Positions 1 to 11,602 of a DNA stretch of 64,000 nucleotides are shown here, one piece after another. A program made the translations under genes and the position numbers. The stretch lies in contig CM074862.1 of assembly GCA_037501455.1 (NCBI GenBank), forward strand, positions 88,373,501-88,437,500. The letters are read 5' to 3'. Position 1 is the first letter of the stretch. Each line of letters starts with the position of its first letter. Under the pieces are notes generated by a model that was not told the DNA's origin, searched no databases, and saw only the letters and a program-made list of their open reading frames with translations. The DNA comes from Lantana camara (Eukaryota; Streptophyta; Magnoliopsida; Lamiales; Verbenaceae).

Positions 1-930
1 AAGGGATCAATTAAAACACATACGGAAGCAATAGAGTGAAAGGAACCCAAGGAAGTGGATTTTGGTGAAAGCTGTTGGTTTTTGGAAACATGCAAGCTGT
101 CACAAATTGGAGAGATCTTGAGTTCTAAAAGTTTGAATTAAGTTTTGTTCTTTTGTTGTAAATGAAACTAGACAAATAGACCTTTCCAATGGTATATGGC
201 TTGAATCGTGGTTCAAAGCGAGGCAAAAATGGTGTAGGTTTGAAGTTGGACAAAGATAAAATTCCTACGAAGTGGCGACACAATATTCAAACGATCATAT
301 CTCACAAACACAAAGAATTTTATGGTGATTCCAATTGGAAAATGTTACATGCTCAACAAGGTTTCTACAGTCCAAACTTTAGGCCAATCAAAGCTCAAAT
401 GAAGTCGTCACGCCCGTGTCAAAAATGGCCTGGAAGCTGACACGGCCGTCTTGTGCAGAATATTTTCCAATTCGAAACATTAACACGCCGTGTTGGAAAT
501 GAACTCGGGTTTGACACAACTGTGTTGGGTCATCTTATCTTAAAAATAATATCAAAGGAGTAGGGGTTCAAAGGGAAAGGTTCCAAAACCACCCTAAATC
601 ACATCCGGATCGATATATACACCAAAATGCATCAAACTACACCACAATACCTATATAATATCATAAATCATCGCCAAATCATGAATTAATCAACCATTAT
701 ACAAACCCACATAATACATAGATACACATATATGCATATATTCACAGATACCTTGGAATAGAGAAGGATAAAAGAAAGATTGGGCCTTGATTCTTGTCTT
801 AAAGCTTGATGGAATCTCCTTGCTTCTTGTCTCTTGTTTGGGCTCGATTTTAGGGGTAGAAAGAAAAGGGTTTGGGAGTTCATTGGAAGTGAAATGAGAA
901 AATGAAGAAGAATGAGACAAGGGGGAATGT
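1..930 (-). mobile_element. LTR of element C, part 1 (distal part of its 3' LTR)
   Basis: Non-coding LTR sequence that continues at 4156-4535 once the solo LTR 931-4155 is removed. It carries a cluster of short GC palindromes near 405-530 (words such as GACACGGCCGTC and ACACGCCGTGTT), at about the same distance from the LTR start as in the other Ty3 LTRs here. The 83-codon frame at 189-440 spans part of this cluster and matches no family I know. I read it as LTR of a minus-strand Ty3 element whose internal region resumes at 32553. The far end of this LTR lies outside the window. Confidence 0.6.
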
Positions 931-3900
931 TGTGACACCCTAGTTTCTCCGGCAAGTCAGGTATGACGTCGCGGGAGAGTTTAATTTAGTAATTATATGA
1001 TTTATATGACGTCACATGCTAACGTGTCAACGTGTAATTTTATTCTGTGAGCCTTAGAATTTATTAAATGTACTTGGACTCAATTGTCCAATAATTGCTC
1101 GTTAAGAGCCTAATTTGAATTAGGGTGTTTGAGCCCTCGTGGCTACCTTGAGCTGGAGAATTCGAATTCGAATTCTGATTTCACAATTGGATTCATTTCG
1201 ATGATTTGGGTCCAGTGGGACTAGCCTTACCTTTTTCTGGAGCCGTTTAACCTCTCTACCAATTTAATTTTAACCGAGTGAGCCGAACCCATCTTGAACT
1301 GAACCGAACCGGTTTTCTTGGCCTTATTAAACCAAACCAACTCTCTTCTCCCTCATTCTTACTCCATCGTTCCACAAGAGAAAAGGAAGAGAAAGAAGGG
1401 TTACCTCCATCTTCAATCTTTGAGCTCAAACCCCGTCTACATTTCTCGTCCAATCAACGATCCAAGGTAAGATTTGAATTCCACTCTTCGAATGCTTCAT
1501 TTTCTTCCGATTAAATCTTCTTTTCTTTACTTCATTCCTTCCTCTTGGAGAAGATGGTGAATAGTATGTTCGTATGAAAATTTGACTCCATGCCTTTGTT
1601 CTTGAATCATTTGATCTAAGCTTGAAATATGATGTTCTTTGGAATTAATAAGATGCATATTGGTTGGATTTTGAATTGTTGGTTGAAGCATGAGTGATTC
1701 ACCATTTATGAAGCTTGAATTCTTGAAAATGGCAACTTGATAGATCCTTGTTTTCTTGCCTTGAATTTAAGATATGTGATAGAGCATGTTTACATGAATT
1801 TGTGCTTTGATTTTCATTGCATTTGGTAGAGTTTGGAGGTGGATTTGCAAAAATTGGTTCCTCCCTCATATACCCCTATTTCTGCTATGTTTTTGCTGAC
1901 CAGAATGACTCCCCGAGCAGGTAAATTTTGAACTAAAAAGTACCCGGGCTGGTACTTTAGTCCATAGGGTTTTCTGTACTCTTTTTCCCCGGCTGAGTAC
2001 TCCCTCATCCGAACTCCGTTTAACCTGATTTTTGAACCGTTGGAAATATTTTGAAGTCTAAAACAATCTCCAATTGGAATCACCTCATTATCCTTTCTAG
2101 TCTGTGAGATATAAGCAATTCATATTGGTGTTGCCACGTTACCGACAATCTGCTTTCGCCCAACTTCGGGTCTACGCCATTTTCACCTCGCTTTGAACAA
2201 CAAGTCGAGCCACATACCATTTTAAAGGCCTATGTGTCTATTTTCATCTCCAACAAACAAAACTCCATTTCAATTTCTATTACTAAAGATATTCCCATTT
2301 TCCTACAGCTTGTGCATCTCCGAAAACTGTCAGCTTTTCCCAAACATCGCCAAAACCGTTCTTCTTGCTTTCCTTTCGCCCCTTTGGCCCCCGTATGTGA
2401 CTTATATGAATTATATTCCTACTTAATTGGTGTTTGTGCTCTTATGTGACACTCATTGGTCTTTACTTGCTTAAACTTGATTGTTTGAACTCGTTCTTTA
2501 TGTAAGAATTGAATTCGTTTGAGTAATTGAGCATATGAACACGATCACACCATTCCATGAAATTCTTATGCATTATTTCATATTGAAACATGTCATGAAA
2601 AGTTTCATCATTTCATAAACATTTTTGCCGTGCGTCCTATTTGGTTTCATTATTGAGTCGTGTCTCACATGTATACCATGTTTTCCTTTCTTGTTCAGTG
2701 TTCTTCTTGGTGGAGATTTTCAAGCCTTGTGGTCCTTCTCCTGCTTCTTTCTTTCATTTGGAGGTGAGGGTTTTCCTTCATAAATGACCTATGACCTTGC
2801 ATGTGTTAAATAAACAAAATGGCTTTCTTATAAAACTTGTCATATCTTTTATACCGGCTATGTACCGGAAATGATTTGTAAACTGTGTAAGTGTTAACCC
2901 TGAGCCTGTTTTGCGAGATACTGATTGACCCCATCTCTCCAAGCGCTGGGCTAGCCGGTGTGGATTATTGTTCCTGATGGTGGGCCTTGGGGCTTGTGTA
3001 TTGAGCAAACTGGGGAGGCATCGGGCCGGCGGTGACCTCTTGCATAAGTCCCAAGTGTTGGACCAACCCGGATATCTGCCAGGAGGTTTGGTAGGAGATG
3101 GGATTCCGGTTTGGGGGAGTCATGAACCCGCCTTACCACTGTTACTGGATGGCTAGGGCTAGCTACCCGAACCATCACCGGCGAATGAGGTTAAATTGTA
3201 CCTGTTTTCTTGCATTGATAATTTTATAATCCTGATTCCTGCCTGCCTGACTGTTTATTGTTCCTGTCATGTTAATAAGTGGAAAGTGGAGTCCAGGATG
3301 GATTAAATACCCGTTCTCTCCGGGTCCCCCTAAAATGTTAAGCATAGATATCCGTAACCTCTGGTATCTCTCAGTCCCTGTTCAGCAACGGAGCTTGTGA
3401 ATCGTAAAGTTAAAGTGGGCATCAACAGAGGCATACGCATATCGACACATGCATATTATATCTCGTTTACGTGACTTGCATGCTCCGACATAATTCCACC
3501 CGTACGTATTGATTTACTCCTGATTCCTGTCTCCTGTTTATTCAATACTAAAACTTATAGTGGAATTATGCCGACCTAATTTCCTGATTATATATATATA
3601 TATACGTGTGTACCCCCTTCACTCAGACAGTTGGCTGACCCCTCGCTCTCGTTGTTTTTAGTTTTGTTTTGCAGGTTTAGTGGTCGTTAGGCGGGAGTGT
3701 TGTGAAGTCTTTGTTCGAGTCTTGGTCCTGCATACTGCATTGTACCATTTACTTGTTTCCTGCTTTGTATTCCGGCTTTGTAGGCCATCTTGTATTTATA
3801 CCATTTTCTTGAACTAGGGACAGGTTTCTAGGGCCTTAGTTGAACCCGTTTTTTATATTAATGTATTTGTAGGTGATTCGGGACAGGATAGGACAGGATC

Positions 3901-4155
3901 TTGAACTAGTGGAACCTGTATTTACCTTTCGTCTTAAATTGCATCTATTCTACTGAACTGAATTGAATGATTTCTTTGCTTCCGCATTCCTGTTTTATTG
4001 ATTTGTTGGTATAGGGTCTAGACCCGCCTAACACAGGATGGTTTTATTTTTCTCTCCGTTCGCTGTGAGCTTGGTTCATGTATGGACTTTCCATTTCATG
4101 TGTGGACCGGGCTCTCGGTGCGGGGGATGTGGGGCCCTCCGTCTAGGGTGTCACA
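931..4155 (+). mobile_element. Solo LTR of a Ty3/gypsy retrotransposon
   Basis: Ends are perfect 10-bp inverted repeats, TGTGACACCC at 931-940 and GGGTGTCACA at 4146-4155. The insertion is flanked by the 5-bp duplication AATGT (926-930 and 4156-4160), so both termini are certain. There is no internal domain, primer site or second LTR, which is the product of LTR-LTR recombination. It shares the Ty3 LTR landmarks of this window: GGTGAGGGTTTT near 2763, a pyrimidine-rich TTTTGCAG acceptor-like site ending at 3674, the inverted pair GTTAGGCGGG (3686-3695) and CCCGCCTAAC (4023-4032), and a GGTGCGGGGGATGTGG box before the end. The host is the LTR of element C. Confidence 0.93.
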
Positions 4156-4535
4156 AATGTATCGTGTAATGAAGGGTGGAAAAAGGAAAAATTGCACTTT
4201 GGTACCTTAATAATTTAAGTGCCTCAATTGGGTCCCGAAGGTTTTGTAGGTGAGTAATTAGGGTCCAATTCAAATTTCGATTGAGTCCAAGGATTTTGTA
4301 TAAGTTCAAATACGTACATAATCAAAATAAAACATTTATTAACAAGTAAACGTATTAAAATTGAGTTTAAGTAATATAATCAATTAAGTCATATAAGTCA
4401 CATAATAGTAAATAGTTCACGAAATTATTAAGTTAAACAATCACTTAACAATTAAAACATAATTAAATCACATAACACTCAGCCTAAACTCACTCTTGAC
4501 GTCATACGTGACTTATCGAAAAAACGGGGCATTAC
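4156..4535 (-). mobile_element. LTR of element C, part 2 (first bases of the 3' LTR on the minus strand)
   Basis: This is AT-rich LTR sequence ending in GAAAAAACGGGGC next to the insertion of element A. With A removed, the text reads ...ACGGGGC-GTTACA followed by a polypurine tract at 32553. On the minus strand that gives an LTR start TGTAACGCCCCG, closely matching the start of element E's LTR at 53630. The 5 bp ATTAC (4531-4535) and GTTAC (32547-32551) are the target duplication of A with one mismatch. No coding capacity is visible. Confidence 0.7.
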
Positions 4536-7502
4536 TGTAACATTCTGCTCGTCCGGCCATATAGGCACGCCCTAACAAGACTGTTTAGTGCGTTTTAATT
4601 TATTTAATTGTACAATTACGTGCTATTTTTATGATTATGTGATTATTTAAAATTATATGAAATTAATTGTTTAACTTATAACTTGAGTTTTAAACGTTTG
4701 TGTTTACGCTGCTTGGAATTTGCTCTATTTGCGTTTGATTTTAATTTCGATTTTTGCCAGATCTTGGTATGCGTGAGATATGTGAGTTATGAACGTGTTT
4801 GCATGCTCTTTACGTGTTTTAGAGTTCATTTATTTTGTCTTTTGGCTCATTTTGTAAAACGGTATTTGTGAGGGACTCGGGGCCTTACTAGTTTTAGTGC
4901 ACCTTGGGTTCCGGGCGCCATAACTTGAGCTCGGGAATTCAGATTCAAATTTCGGAACAAGCATTGGACTCGCAATAAAGAAAGAAAGCTAAAGAATCCA
5001 ATTTGTAATTTTCTAAGCCTATTTGAACCTCCGAAATCCCACCGAAACGAGAACCTAGCGCCAAGGAGGCACCTTTTGACTAGTCTTGAGATTGTGGGCC
5101 CCACTTTAACCCCAATTAAAGCTAAACCATGACTTTTATGACTTGAGTTAAGCCGCTATCTCTCCAAATCTGCCCCATTTCGAAATCCTACAAAAAAGAA
5201 TGAGAAAAAGGAGCCCCAAATCTAATCCAAGTGAAATGAAGAAGGAAGAAGGGTCACCACTCATTTTCTTATGGGTTTGAGCTCCAATCACCATAAATTC
5301 TCTTCCAATCCAAGATGTAAGTTGATATTTGTTATTGCCATTACCTTGTGATCATTTTAACTTTCATTTTCCAAGAATTCACCATGGATTGAGCATTATA
5401 TGGCCTAAGTAATGAATAGGGAGGGTTTGGAACAATTTGTTGATTATAACATGATCTCTTATGAAATCTTTTGATATGAAGCATGTATTTTGTTCCTAAG
5501 ACATAATTTATGATATATATGAACTTGCTTTAAGTGCTAATTGAGGATTCATGACTTGCCCCTTTATGAAATTTGGAGGTTTTGCATGAACTTTATCTCT
5601 CTTCACCTCTAGTATGTTTTGTTGCAAGTTTGGACCATTTATTGGCTTTAAATGCATGAGATTTTGTTACCCTAGCTTACCTTAGTGTGTTAGCATGTAT
5701 TACGGTGGATTTAGTTGAGTTTTGGAGTGAGTTTTACTATTGTTTTCGTTATTGTGCTGTTGCCGCGACCAAATTTAGTGCATTTCCAGTAGCGGCTGCA
5801 AACACTTTTTGGTCCAGTTTCGAGTTGGGCTGCTGCACTTGTTGGAGAAGGGCGCCCGTTTCCAAGTTAGGATTTCATACGTTCTATATGCTACCTTAAG
5901 TGCATACTTGAATCTATGTTCCCTTTATTTACCTTGAACGACCTCTCCTTGCTACTATTATTATATGTATGAATAGAAAACATGTTATATTATGTGATAC
6001 CTTGTATAATATCAATTTATGATGGATTTTAGTTGGTCGTTTTTTAATTTATGCTCTCATGTGCTCTTATTGGCCTAAATGACTTCTAACATGCATGAAT
6101 GAACTAGTACTTCATTAAATTGTTTGGTATGCCATTCTTTTGCTTCTTTTATGACTTGAATGATATGTTCAAATGTTAAATTATGTGTTACCTTCATAGT
6201 ATTGCATTTATGGACCTGTTTAATATGAAATACGTGAAATATGAACTCATATGCCTTAAGTGTTGCATTTCATATGCATTTTACGCATCATATGCATTCT
6301 CTGAGGGTCTATTTTGTACATTTTGACTCTAAGAACGTCCTTTGTTGTTTCTTTGGATTAGATTTCTTTCCCAAGGGTAATGAGGAGGTTCCGTAAGCGT
6401 CCGTTTGCATCCGTTTTATATCCTTTTGCTCCACTTCATTGGAAAGGTGAGGTTTTCTTCCTTTTAGATATTATGCGTTACAATCCTATGTTTTTTTGAA
6501 GCCTGCATGCGATTTATGCCTATATGATAAATATATGTATGATATGTAATTTGAGGGCTTGTCCCATTTTGTATAAGACTTTGGAAAGGCTTTTATATGT
6601 ATCTAAGCTCTATTTTGATCTTGTTTTTGAAAAGCTTTGCATATGTGTAATTGTGTAGCAAGCTTTGATTTTTCGAAGATAATTTTATGAAAATTATGAT
6701 TTTTGAATTAAGAAATAGTCCCTTGATAGTGGTATGGCATCTCGGGACGGCCGTGGGGTCGCTAACACTTTCCATTTGAGAGTTTCACCTAACCATAGGA
6801 GTTTTGAGGAAGGGTAGTGCTCTTGAGCTAGTGGTATCCCCGCCGCAGGTGCAAGGAAGTAATTAATCCTTGACTCGTTTTCGATTTATGGCCAATAGCT
6901 AGGGCTTGCTACCCTTCTATCACCCGGAAAAGGAAGGTTTATGATTTATGTTTGATTATGATTATGTTTTGATTATGAGGAGTTGGGAAGCAGAACTCGT
7001 ACTCGCCGAGTTAGTGTGATTATATATAACTATATGAAACGGGAATGGACTCATAAATACTTAAAATTGGTTGTTTCGTCCTTTGGCCCTTAACTTCTTT
7101 TAAGTATATATCTATTATCACGGGAAATGTTTTAGCTTGCAAAAACCATCCCCTGTTCACGGATCCTTTTCGAATTGATAAGTGCTTTGCTCTATAAGTA
7201 TATATGGGTGTTTGTGTTAGCCCCTCACCAGTCTTTAGGACTAACCCTCGTTTTGTTTCTCTTTTTCCCCTTTTTGTTTAAGTTAGAGGTGCGTTTGGAG
7301 GTTCGAGCCAGGCGGTTGTTCTTGTGTCGTTGTTTAAGGGTAGCTCGAGTCACATGGATTGTATTTCATTTAATTAATGTACTTTGATAATTTTGGAATA
7401 TGTATAAATTCTGTACTTGGATTTTAGCCTGGGATAAGTTTGTATAATTGTTTTACACATGAATTGTATAAGTAGTTATGATAGAGATAATATAATAATT
7501 GT
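4536..7502 (+). mobile_element. 5' LTR of Ty3 element A, 3' end truncated
   Basis: It starts TGTAACATTCTGCTCG and is homologous along its length to the intact LTR at 29217-32546. Shared landmarks include the CAGTC-TTTAG-GACTAA near-hairpin around 7228, GGAAAGGTGAGGTTTT near 6443, and the GC-word cluster near 5755-5870. It breaks off near 7502 at ATAATTGTT, about 200 bp before the end expected from 29217-32546. There it joins copia leader sequence (GCGCGACGGTGAGCGG). The lost piece includes the primer site and the gag start of A, so a deletion accompanied or followed the copia insertion. Confidence 0.85.
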
Positions 7503-7731
7503 TGCGCGACGGTGAGCGGGACGTCTTGAATTTCTGAAACTGTTTTCTTAAACAGATTTGAATTAAAACGGTTTTCAAAAACACAATTTAAGAAAATAGT
7601 TTTAGAAATTCAAGAAAAATTACAATTTCGTAATTCAGGATTTCTAAAAGAACTTAAGAATACCTAATTCGCATCTAAGCCTAAGAATTTCTAATCAGAA
7701 ACACGATTAACGAGGTGGCTCTGATACCGCT
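7503..7731 (-). mobile_element. Copia leader fragment with primer-binding site left of the copia 3' LTR
   Basis: It aligns with the copia leader next to the right LTR (about 25265-25482), including the primer-site text GTGGCTCTGATACC at 7715-7728. A normal single insertion would not place primer-site sequence outside its 3' LTR. The LTR 7732-9655 therefore has internal sequence on both sides, as expected of a tandem (three-LTR) copia arrangement with its left part deleted. The left joint is with the truncated LTR of A. Confidence 0.8.
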
Positions 7732-9655
7732 TGTTGGAAAACAGGAATCAGAAGGCAGCGAAAATTTAAAATTTTCCAACAAAAGGATCAAAAACTCGTA
7801 ATCGTGAATCCAAATTCGTAGAGATTAGAAACTTACTTTTCAATAATCTTTCTTGAAGCATTTCAAGCTACCCAAGAACGCTCTTCTCGCGGCTTGATCC
7901 CCTTCTCCTTGGTAAAGCTCGAATCTTTGGAAATTCTAACTTGAAGCTCTCTAGAGATAGTCCACCATCTAACTAGTAAGGATGTTAGTTCTCTAATTAG
8001 TGTTTAGGCTTAAACTAGGGTTTATTTGATCTTGGAGAAAGGATGGTGTTCAACACATGAACCAAAAGAAATTGTATATCATCCTTAAGGGGAGCTCGAG
8101 CTCCCCTATATATAGCCAAGGGAGGGGCGGCCGAACCTAATCCTATTGGATTAGGGATTTGGTCCCTCTCTATCTTATTACTTCATCATCAAGTAATTCC
8201 AACTTTGACTTTGAATTCTAATTCAAATCAACTTTTAAGAGACCTAAAATATCCAAACCCTTTTGGATAATATTATATCTTATTTATTAATAAATAAATA
8301 ACTTATTTATCTAATTAATTAATTCGTAATTAATTAAATAGATTATTTTTCTCCAAAATAAGACTTTCTTTTTAATTCAAACTTAAACCAAAGTCTATTA
8401 AATAATTAACACATTAATTATTTAATCACATAATATTATACACGTGTGAGACACGTTTCCCAAAGACACGTGCCACTCACGTGACCCACACGTGTGATTC
8501 ACACGTGTGGAACCCTCTCGGCATGATCAACTCGTTTAATCATTTTAAAACCTTAACTCATGTGACCAAGTAGTTGTGTGTAACCCTCTAGGTTCTCAAT
8601 TCAATTAGCAGTGACCCTAATTAATTAATTCACTAATTAATTAATCAGTCCACAGATTAAACGACTATAGTCTAGCAACAGGTGTTTAACCCCTAGCTGA
8701 ATTAGAATGTCTCGATTCGATAGAACCTTTAAGTCATTGATTCATGTGAGATACAATCCTCCTACTTACTATCTCTCAACCATGATCTAGGGTAAGGGAA
8801 TAATTAGAACCCTAACAATCTGGTCTTAAAGCTAAGTGCATTTTATATCCATTAGATCTCAATCCAAGAAACCCTTTTCTTGATGTCTTGATCTACTGCC
8901 TTGGCCAAGGACTCCATATAGCATATGAATGACTTACACAATAAGAGAGCACCTTGCAAATGCAAGTGTAGGTCCTTTCTTGATTCTCATTCACTTTTAT
9001 GAGTCATTTGTGCACCCCCAGCATAAGTCTTGAATCAGTTGTCTAAGGCGACACCCTTTAAAGCATATACCTAAGACTACAGAGTTAACTCATAAAGTGA
9101 CATGGAACCTCAAGTCTAAGGATCAATTAATCACATAAATGACTCGTGAGGTTTTTCCTAATCTGGAAGTTTCCATTTCTTGAAATAGAAACTTCCTTTC
9201 CCATTTAGGAATCTTCTCACACGGGGCACCTCAGTGAACTTACTTATTAAAGTAAGCACCCTCATGTATCACGCATGTATCAACTATACACTTTGCACCT
9301 TCATGAAACAAGTTGGTCCTTCTTAAGGGCGTGATCCCACAAGCAAGCCTTAGAGGACTTAGGTTGACACTCCAACTGTCTGTAGGACTCATCGGCTTGG
9401 AGTATTTTACTAATCATGACTTATGTGATATAGGGCTCATTTCATGAACCATTTCACCTAAATGGTAGAGTCTTAAAGTCATCAGGATTAGGGGAGTTCT
9501 CATACATGCATAGCTAAAGTAAACGCATACCAAACAAGAGCATATAAAGAAGTGTTGCCTTAATTCTTTATTTTATTCAAAGATTGTATGTGATTACAAC
9601 AAGGAAAAGTACAAAGCGGATATACAATCAGCTTTCTAGGGCACTGTTCCTAACA
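7732..9655 (-). mobile_element. Copia 3' LTR
   Basis: 1924 bp, nearly collinear with 25483-27416. In plus orientation it runs TGTTGGAAAACAGG to CTGTTCCTAACA, so it has TG...CA ends. It contains ACACGTGTGAGACACGT and related CACGTG-rich words near 8440-8510, which in plants are G-box-like. No function can be claimed for these words from sequence alone. A polypurine tract abuts it at 9656. Confidence 0.93.
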
Positions 9656-9671
9656 ATCTCCCACTTGCCCG
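9656..9671 (-). other. Copia polypurine tract
   Basis: On the minus strand GGGCAAGTGGGAGAT runs directly into the LTR start TGTTAGG. This is the expected primer for plus-strand DNA synthesis. The pol stop codon (9672-9674) lies immediately upstream. Confidence 0.85.
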
Positions 9672-10290
9672 TCAAAGCCATTCTAAAGCTATTCTAAGTT
9701 CCATCTTCTGAAGATGACCTTCGAAAGCTTCTCGACTAAGGGGTTTTAGTAAGTGGATCTGCCACGTTCTCTGCTGATGTGACCCTCTCAATTTGCACAT
9801 CTCCTCTTTTGATAATATCACGGATATAGGTGATACTTTCTCATAATGTGCTTGGTCCGTTGGTGCGATCTTGGTTCTCTTGCTTCAGCATCCGCCCCAG
9901 TGTTGTCACAAAACGCAATAATGGGGTCTTTCATGCTAGGAACAACATTCAACTCTTGAATGAAGTTTCTAACCCAAACACCTTCCTTAGCTGCATTGCA
10001 GCTAAGTATTCGGCCTCAGTGGTCGAATCTGCAGTGGTCGTTTGCTTGGAACTCTTCCAACTCACTGCTCCGTCGTTTAGGTAGAAAATGTATCCTGACA
10101 TTGACTTAAAATCATCTAAGTTTGATGCAAAGCTCGCATCGCAGTATCCTCCGACAGTAAGATCTTTCTGACCTACGTAAACTAAGAATAAATCTTTAGT
10201 ACTTTTCAAGTACTTAAGAATATTCTTCACGGCAGCCCAGTGGTCATCTCCAGGGTCATATTGGAAACGGCTTGTTACACTAAGTGCATA
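9672..10290 (-). pseudogene. Copia pol, 3' part: RNase H and C-terminus
   Basis: The frame read leftwards from 10290 continues the copia RT cut by element B and carries RNase H signatures: GGYCDAS (catalytic Asp), KSMSGYIF, VSWKSSKQTT and STTEAEY (catalytic Glu). A frameshift just after EYLAAM (near 9990) sends the frame to a stop at 9949. The original frame, including the usual ITSAENVADPLTKPL-type tail, continues in another phase to a TGA at 9672-9674. This is the last gene before the polypurine tract. It would degrade the RNA strand during reverse transcription but is broken by B and by the frameshift. Confidence 0.85.
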
Positions 10291-11560
10291 TGTAACACCC
10301 CGGAACGAAGGGCACCACATCCCCTCGCACTATAACCCAACACGTGCAACGAAATGGAGACTCCGCACACGCATCAAGTTACAGTGAACGAGTGACAAAC
10401 AAAAACCCGCACACTAGCTAGGCGGTCTAGACCCTCATTCAGAGTGCGCAACAAAACAAAACATATGCGGAAGCAACCAGGATCACAAAATACAAACATA
10501 CATGCTACATTAATACAAATTATACTTAGTGTGCCCATCCAAGGCCAAGGAATCGTACAAATTCAAGTTCAAAATCCAAATAAAAGTTCATACGAAGCTT
10601 ATACAAAGTACCTTACTTATACATATTTATACGTAATACCATATTTATACATAGTACCGAAACGGAAAAATAAAGATGCAAGGATGCAAAAGACTCCACT
10701 AACAAACTCGAATGACTCAAAGTAAAAGACCACCGCCTAGCACGAACCGAAGACCTGCACCTGTAAACTCAAGGAGAAAAGGGAAAAAAGAAATAACGGA
10801 GAGGGGTCAGTCCTAAAGACTGGTGAGGGGGTTAACACACTCACACGTACATATAAGTAAGAGCATAGCATATTCAAATCAAAGATGTTCATGAATCGGG
10901 GCTTGGTTTTTGCATTCTAAAGCATTTTAACCCGTGTTATTATATATATATAAAAGAAAGGTTTAAGACCGAAGGCCAAAATTCACCAAGTTTTAGAAGT
11001 TAGAAATCCACTCCCGATTCACAAACCTTAAACGAAAGCAAAGCATAAACAACTCGGCGGGTACGAGTTCCAACCCACTTACTCCATAGCAAAACGAAGC
11101 ATATCAAAGCAAAACATAAATCAATCCCACCTTAACTCCGTTTTGGGGAAGAGGGAGCGCTCCCTCAACCCCCACACTTACCTTATAGCAAATACGCTTA
11201 TATGTCAGGGTCGTGAGTTTCATGACACACACGCCCAAGGACTCCGTCCCCCACCTCCCTCCGAGTAGGTTTCGGGTTGATCCTATGAAGTGGAGAAGTG
11301 TCCTGGGGTTGCAACCGGCGACCACGATGGTCGTCTCGGGTCACCCGAACCACACAACTCCGGGGCCCAAACTTACACTTAAACTTACACTTATAAAGGC
11401 TTCTCTTTCAAAGCTTAATCTCGCCAAAACATATCACTTACACATGCCAACTCTTTTCAAAACAAAAGAACGAAAATATTGTTTACTTATACACAAAAGC
11501 ATTTTTCAAACGTTTCATAGCAAAAGGGCCAATTCCCACAAAATACTTATCGAACACATA

Positions 11561-11602
<42 letters not shown>

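Noticed and set aside
189..440. 83-codon frame with a basic N-terminus at the left edge
   Set aside because: It spans the LTR palindrome cluster of element C and matches nothing known. Probably a chance frame.
8440..8515. Cluster of CACGTG-type words in the copia LTR as a stress-responsive promoter
   Set aside because: The words are real and also present in the other LTR (26200-26270), but no transcription start or TATA element could be tied to them, so I mention them only in the LTR entry.
11213..11602. 129-codon frame, repeated as a 136-codon frame at 17553-17963
   Set aside because: Both copies lie in the two LTRs of element B and end in the (AT)n microsatellite. They resemble each other because the LTRs are copies, and there is no known domain.
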